Shown one piece after another: positions 61,501-64,000 of a DNA stretch of 64,000 bases (positions are counted from its first letter, which is position 1; each line of letters opens with the position of its first letter). Made by a program: the position numbers and the translations under genes. The stretch comes from Cristatella mucedo (Eukaryota > Bryozoa > Phylactolaemata > Cristatellidae): NCBI GenBank assembly GCA_009760855.2, contig WPIO01000029.1, positions 2,712,001 through 2,776,000 on the forward strand, read 5' to 3'. The notes beneath the pieces are model-generated. The model searched no databases, had not been told where the DNA came from, and saw only the letters and a list, made by a program, of their open reading frames with translations.

Positions 61501-62251
61501 GTGGTTACATCGATGGTTTGAATCCAGCCAGTAGAAGTAGTTTGTCGGTTTGCAATCGACAGAGACTGGCCACAGCAAGCAGTTAACAGTGCCTTTTCGA
61601 CACTGACGGCAATAGGGCAAACTGGAAAGGACACCCCAACAGTCTGTAACCGAGCTACAGGTCGGTACGTGAGATATCGCTGTGAGTTCGTAGAAACTAG
61701 TTTCTTGTCCATTCGGCATCGTTTTGCCCTTGGTTCTCAAATCGCTGTCACGTTCGTGCTAGATTAAATTTAAACATACAGGACCCGACGGCCAGCAGTT
61801 AGGCGTCAGACCGGTTTTTATTAAAAGTCGTTTAAAAGCGATGCATGTTATTAGCACACCACTCAACAAAACGACACCGTCAGCCCAGCATGCAGCTCAC
61901 CACACGCAACATCTGCCACTACGAAGCATTTCTCCTACACAGCCCCTCATCACCCCTACGGCGGCCCACAGCCAGCTGCTTACACCGTCGGCTCTGGAGC
62001 ATGCATCGGCAAGTGCTGCACGAACAAATGCACACGACTGCTTTGATCCACCCAGATGACCTGTCACTGAAGAACGCCTGGGCAGCCTCGAGTGTGCAGA
62101 AAAGTAATCAACCCGGCAGTCTATCAGCTCCAGCATCGTACGCACGTGCAAAAAAAAAAGAAGCGAGCCCCATAAAAATTGTACTTACATTGGTGCTCAG
62201 GAAGTATGGATAGTCGGCAGTTATGCTCTTCAACATTTCAGCAACGGTTGT
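40516..62251 (-). CDS. CARMIL: CARMIL (capping protein, ARP2/3 and myosin I linker), C-terminal half
   Basis: CARMILs bind actin capping protein at the plasma membrane and weaken its hold on barbed ends. Minus-strand exons with matched splice sites and phases are 62251-62189, 61313-61195, 61010-60923, 60543-60439, 60319-60196, 56786-56757, 54678-54553, 54309-54268, 54168-53841, 53070-52918, 46631-46384, 43147-43040, 41463-41348, 41084-40706 and 40590-40516. Landmarks follow human CARMIL1 in order: NLQLATAIADSIVDKLLDRL (end of the helical dimerisation domain), VTRKSKLYERMRRPQSL, the CPI motif, a VMDRFF (CSI-like) motif, a Lys/Glu-rich stretch, PPIMPKR, DKLLAEMLAKRQ, and a proline-rich SH3-ligand region. 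The PH-like and LRR domains are absent and must be encoded beyond 64000. One exon between 62189 and 61313, and the last exon(s), remain unplaced. CD2AP and FAM21 share a CPI motif but not these other blocks. Confidence 0.86.
40706..41084 (-). CDS. CARMIL: CARMIL proline-rich exon
   Basis: This exon encodes 126 residues rich in proline, including PKVPLRPPIPPETK, TPPATPPMTTL and RPPKPLPKPKP. These are PxxP-type SH3 ligands, as in the human C-terminal tail that binds myosin-I SH3 domains. The donor AA|GTACGT leads to 40590-40516 (GDEQRAVKELAIADAAKEL). Confidence 0.8.
43690..44540 (+). mobile_element. LINE-B copy, RT C-terminus and 3' end
   Basis: Begins near RARNLGVVFDSCLHF and continues SRLDYCNSLLAGLPKKATRP, LKELGRMPVDQRIQSKVL and NTVSVRTFSSAGHRLWNSLP, ending KAA-stop at 44450-44452. 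It has small frameshifts. The uninterrupted CCAAGATTAGGAGC at 43826-43839 is the empty site for the insertion at 9125. It lies in a CARMIL intron, antisense. Confidence 0.85.
45221..45380 (-). mobile_element. tRNA-derived SINE with LINE-A-like tail (copy 2)
   Basis: The minus strand reads GATTTGGCAGGGTGGTTAAG (A-box region), GAGGTCGTAGGCTCGAGCC (B-box region), then GTGAAGCGCCTGAATAGAGA and AAGTTCTCTTAGGGTGCTAT before an ATTATATTT end. Same layout as the copy at 25153. Confidence 0.7.
46065..46350 (+). mobile_element. LINE-B 3' end
   Basis: Contains CCTGCTGCCGACTGTGGCAT, TGCTTCTCACTTTCGCCTTG, GCATGAGATGAAGTCTGTC and the terminal TTTGTGGATTTATGGACTGA + GATACATTACATTATA. The C-terminal 60 residues of the frame are recognisable but broken. 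The element abuts the CARMIL exon 46384-46631. Confidence 0.7.
47265..47840 (+). mobile_element. LINE-A 3' part with a SINE-type tail inserted
   Basis: LINE-A landmarks: CAGGTCTCTCATTCTTAGGC, GCATCGTACCACTCGCTTTT, then 3' UTR, and a stem-loop with ATTATTATTATTA near 47825-47840. Between CATGTTAT and TGAGCATGCTACCAC, 47645-47715 is a foreign block (GAAGTGTCTGAATAGAGATT + AAGTTCTCTTGGGGTGC) that matches the SINE tail and is absent from other LINE-A copies. Confidence 0.7.
47841..49984. other. CARMIL intron, no other feature recognised
   Basis: AT-rich intronic DNA. A short (AAT)n lies at 49174-49190. No exon with a matching phase was found. Confidence 0.4.
49985..51160 (+). mobile_element. LINE-A copy with internal deletion
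   Basis: Starts LLDLSTAFDIIVHQVLLERL, continues RLGITGTAVQWFRSYLSGRL, a degenerate catalytic box near 50270 (FYADDSVVPL after frameshift), ACIDDIRTWMAANFPKLNDD, and RLDFCYSLLAGLPACEIRHL. Just after HFSPTCIGY at 50822 it jumps to KAWNSLPTC, missing about 190 bases. It ends with 3' UTR, stem-loop and TTATTATTAT at about 51160. Reaches further 5' than the other copies. Confidence 0.85.
51161..52917. other. CARMIL intron, no other feature recognised
   Basis: AT-rich. No phase-compatible exon, repeat or RNA gene that I can support. Confidence 0.4.
53161..53285 (+). mobile_element. SINE with LINE-A-like tail (copy 3, degenerate head)
   Basis: After a C9 run: GACCAGGGTCATGGGCTCGA (B-box region), then AAATGCCTGGATAGAGATTA and AGTTCTCTTATGGTGCTACA, ending in AT-rich DNA. 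The A-box part is not recognisable. In a CARMIL intron. Confidence 0.55.
53841..54168 (-). CDS. CARMIL: CARMIL exon with CPI and CSI-like motifs
   Basis: LVHVTKDRPRRTKMHMP at 54115-54065 fits the capping-protein-interaction consensus LxHxTxxRP(K/R)x6P exactly. Downstream, VMDRFFSQSP resembles the CARMIL-specific VDEFFTKK motif. The exon runs on into a serine-rich segment ending SPSITEAD. Phase in 2, out 2; it joins PQIKKKSFWPFG in the next exon through a split serine codon. Confidence 0.9.
54950..55340 (-). mobile_element. LINE-B 3' part, minus orientation
   Basis: CAACTCCACAAACC and ACTAAGTGGGTGTTATGGCG (3' hairpin region), ATTAAAGAGTAAGTGAGAAG, CAGTCGAGGAAGTGAGTATC, then the NSLPQFL region near 55200. 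Diverged, frame broken. Confidence 0.65.
56140..56235 (-). other. tRNA-like sequence (degenerate tRNA or SINE head)
   Basis: The minus strand reads GGTCGTGGGTTCGACTCC, an exact pol III B-box (GGTTCGANTCC) with a flanking T-arm-like context. An A-box-like AATGGCCACAGAATATTA lies about 50 bases upstream. No clean acceptor stem is apparent, so this is more likely a decayed tRNA or tRNA-derived element than a working gene. Confidence 0.4.
56757..56786 (-). CDS. CARMIL: CARMIL 30-nt microexon
   Basis: A 30-base segment bounded by CTTGCTGCAG| and |GTATAT enters with 2 bases and leaves with 1, exactly fitting its neighbours. It reads DHLVGNLIRA when joined. It would escape ordinary ORF detection. 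It is length-neutral (30 nt), so it could be skipped without breaking the frame. Confidence 0.6.
58050..58530 (-). mobile_element. LINE-B 3' part, minus orientation
   Basis: The minus-strand frame contains CMDNKLAVSFLRLKTVINRS, FSSAGPRLWN and a KxxxGCKCAIQNSPL end. The 3' tail ATGTAATGTAATATAACGTA (TACAT type) is at the low end and the hairpin region (CCATAAAGACTGTGTGGGTG) follows. Fairly well preserved. Confidence 0.8.
58560..58990 (-). mobile_element. Second LINE-B-related piece, minus orientation, diverged subfamily
   Basis: Reads VPLLKAVDSKSFCSEGSRLW NLLPQFLSRD in the minus strand, aligned with LRLKTVINRSFSSAGPRLWN of the copy next to it but about half different. It lies head to tail with that copy. 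Confidence 0.7.
59100..59935. mobile_element. Decayed LINE-A pieces (+) with a LINE-B tail (-) between them
   Basis: 59100-59520 (+) resembles LINE-A from the VYTLPLAD...LGFQFYADDTQLY region (CTGTATACTCACCCTACTGC, GCACACAACTGTGTCTATGC) to the CHITPLLADLHW region. 59600-59675 (-) is a LINE-B tail (ATGTAATGTATCACTGCCTG, TAACTCCACAAAGCC). 59690-59935 (+) resembles the LINE-A 3' UTR. Confidence 0.5.
60923..61313 (-). CDS. CARMIL: CARMIL exons: end of the helical dimerisation domain
   Basis: 61313-61195 encodes LEAVYKRDCIATGEELVAAV and ends in LEVNVATQL plus a split AG|G arginine. 61010-60923 continues KKNLQLATAIADSIVDKLLD. The join gives one helical stretch that aligns with human [20 protein letters not shown]. 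The 5' boundary of the first exon (acceptor TTTGCAG|CAC) is less sure. Confidence 0.75.
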
Positions 62252-64000
62252 CTAAAGCACACGGTTTAACATGCAAATGGTCATGCAAGCACTCAGCAAC
62301 AGGCTGGGTAAACGCTCTAATTATGGCCTGCATACTTCAGCTTCGAAATGTCATGCTGCAGAATAATTTAATGCCAGAAATTCAGGCTGTTAGTTTGGCC
62401 AATCTACAGGCAATCACTGATACACGTCACAAGGCTCAACCGTGAAATACGAGTGCACATAATGCACACATTTTTAGAGACACTGTGTAGCTTTCTTGCT
62501 ATCAGCCATAATTAAAAGGAGGAATCTAAAGGAGGAATCACAGATAGGTAGATAGATGACAACAAAAATAATCCATTTATCCTAAATAAAGAATTTGTCA
62601 ATGTCTTATTTAAAAGCATTGTCGAAAAGAAAGTGTGCTTTGTAAAAGAGCATTCACTGGGATAACTGTCACTAGGATAAATGCCGTGGCCTTCCCCCCA
62701 CAATTGTGCTAGTTTTGCTCTGAGACCTACAGGTGAACTCACAGGCTAAAAATCGTTTGGATTTATTATTAATTAAATGTAGCCTTAACAATTAGTACAG
62801 GTTTAAGCTTTATTGGGCTCCTAATGAAGTTTAGCAGCAAACCTGACCTCCCACGGCCAAATGGTATTACTCTTTGGCCCACACACACTCTGCATTGTTT
62901 CTATTAGAAATCCAACAAATACATATGTATCTTTTTTACGATTGCTACATGCCTTGAGTGGTATGTATCCAGCCACACCAATGTTCTCGATGTTGCAATT
63001 AGAATCTTAATACAACATCTACAGAATCAGAACTAGATGGCAAAATGTGTGTGCATGCATCTATGGTATATCTATACATACAGCGCTATATAATATCAAG
63101 GATGATTCATTCACGGCCGATTCATCCATAGACGATTTATCTGCTGAATGTTCATGCTGACAAGAAACCCTAAACCCTAATTAAAAATATTTGTTTTAAC
63201 ATATTTTCCAATTTAGTCCTTCAGCAATTCATATTAACAAGTTTCAATATTATTCTGGATGAATCGTCCATATTAAACGTCCTCTGGATGAATCATCCGA
63301 GATGAGCAGTCCGTGGAATAGGTGTAATGCTGACGCCAAAGCAGATCCGAGTGGCCGAGCAGTTCAGGAAGCAAGCGCCTAGTACTGCAAATTATCTGCA
63401 GAGTATATGGCTGCCAATGAAGATGGCTGTAAGAGCACCACATCAAGAGCATATATGGATATAAATCGACCAAGCTAACCCTGAAGAGTCACAATTTTTA
63501 AAACCCAGAGCACATTTTCAGATAATTTTAAATATTTGGGGTGAACTCCCGTGATTTGCCTGCCCCTTGTTCATTCAGCATCATCCGACTGTTTCGGCAG
63601 TAGTTCGATCACGCCACATTCCTAGCACTTCAAAAACAATAAATTATCGATAGATAGATACTTGGATTGTCTACTTGGAGTGGGTGAGAGCTTCATGAGA
63701 TTTAAGCTGGCAACATATGACGGGAGTTCAAGTCAAACTGACGGAAGGCAAGTTTGCCAAAGCTCTCACGTGCATCAAAGCAACTATGCACACCGGAAAG
63801 TCTTGCTTCCTCCCTACTTCTGTCATGATTGAATCTTTGATGCACACGTCACCGAGACGGGGCGGGCCAGGCTTAAAGAAGACTTAACACGACTCGGACA
63901 CTAGACGTGGCCCTACTTCTTGGCCGAGATTCGGTCAAGACTGAACGAATAATCATAGGCACCGTTTAGGGTATGCCTTCTTCATTACTTTTAAATGCAT
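62252..64000. other. Right-hand end: CARMIL intron expected, no exon recognised
   Basis: No LRR-type or other phase-compatible CARMIL exon is visible on the minus strand here, so this is probably a long intron. The stretch 63110-63300 contains several GATTCATCC/GGATGAATC motifs in both orientations and one CCCTAAACCCTAA. Confidence 0.35.

Noticed and set aside
63166-63181. CCCTAAACCCTAA telomere-like sequence
   Set aside because: Fewer than two full units, not an array; chance is enough.
63110-63300. Scattered GATTCATCC / GGATGAATC motifs in both orientations
   Set aside because: Imperfect, irregular spacing and no regular repeat unit. Not a CRISPR-like or terminal-repeat arrangement.

Overview
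The window is animal (metazoan) nuclear DNA. It has split genes with GT-AG introns, long interspersed relics of LINE retrotransposons, a tRNA-derived SINE family, long CT/GT microsatellites and a CpG-rich developmental-gene island. The gene content (Snail-type zinc-finger factor, katanin-like 2 ATPase, CARMIL) says bilaterian. The LINEs are CR1/L2-like (3' ends with a hairpin and an ATT tail), as is common in invertebrate deuterostomes and lophotrochozoans. I cannot name the species.

Layout. 1-246: the C-terminal end of a hAT transposase runs in from the left edge. 247-4270: repeat-rich spacer with LINE relics. About 4280-6600: a GC-rich island with a Snail-family zinc-finger ORF on the + strand, ending in four zinc fingers and carrying a long pure GCC/alanine tract and a Groucho-type eh1-like motif. 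6.6-23 kb: a gene-poor region of LINE fragments and microsatellites. 23048-34350: KATNAL2 (katanin p60-like 2) on the + strand. Thirteen coding exons could be placed with consistent splice phases, from the LisH motif to the stop codon; only the first coding exon is missing. Its introns hold a young LINE nested in an older one, CT/GT arrays, and two recent tandem duplications. 34.4-38.7 kb: spacer with a perfect hairpin and old LINE sequence. About 39-62.25 kb: the C-terminal half of CARMIL on the - strand. Eleven exons with matching phases include the capping-protein-binding CPI motif; the N-terminal PH/LRR part must lie beyond the right edge. KATNAL2 and CARMIL converge. 62.25-64 kb: no recognised gene.

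Three repeat groups dominate. LINE-A has a reverse transcriptase C-terminus, a terminal stem-loop and an (ATT)n tail. LINE-B has a different terminal hairpin and a TACAT-rich tail. A tRNA-headed SINE carries a LINE-A-like terminal stem-loop, which suggests that LINE-A mobilises it. A LINE-A tail sits inside one LINE-B copy with a 5-bp target duplication, and the empty site is preserved in a second LINE-B copy, so A was active after B. The genes do not form one pathway, although two act on the cytoskeleton (katanin-like microtubule ATPase; CARMIL actin capping-protein regulator) and Snail is a classic regulator of cell shape and migration.
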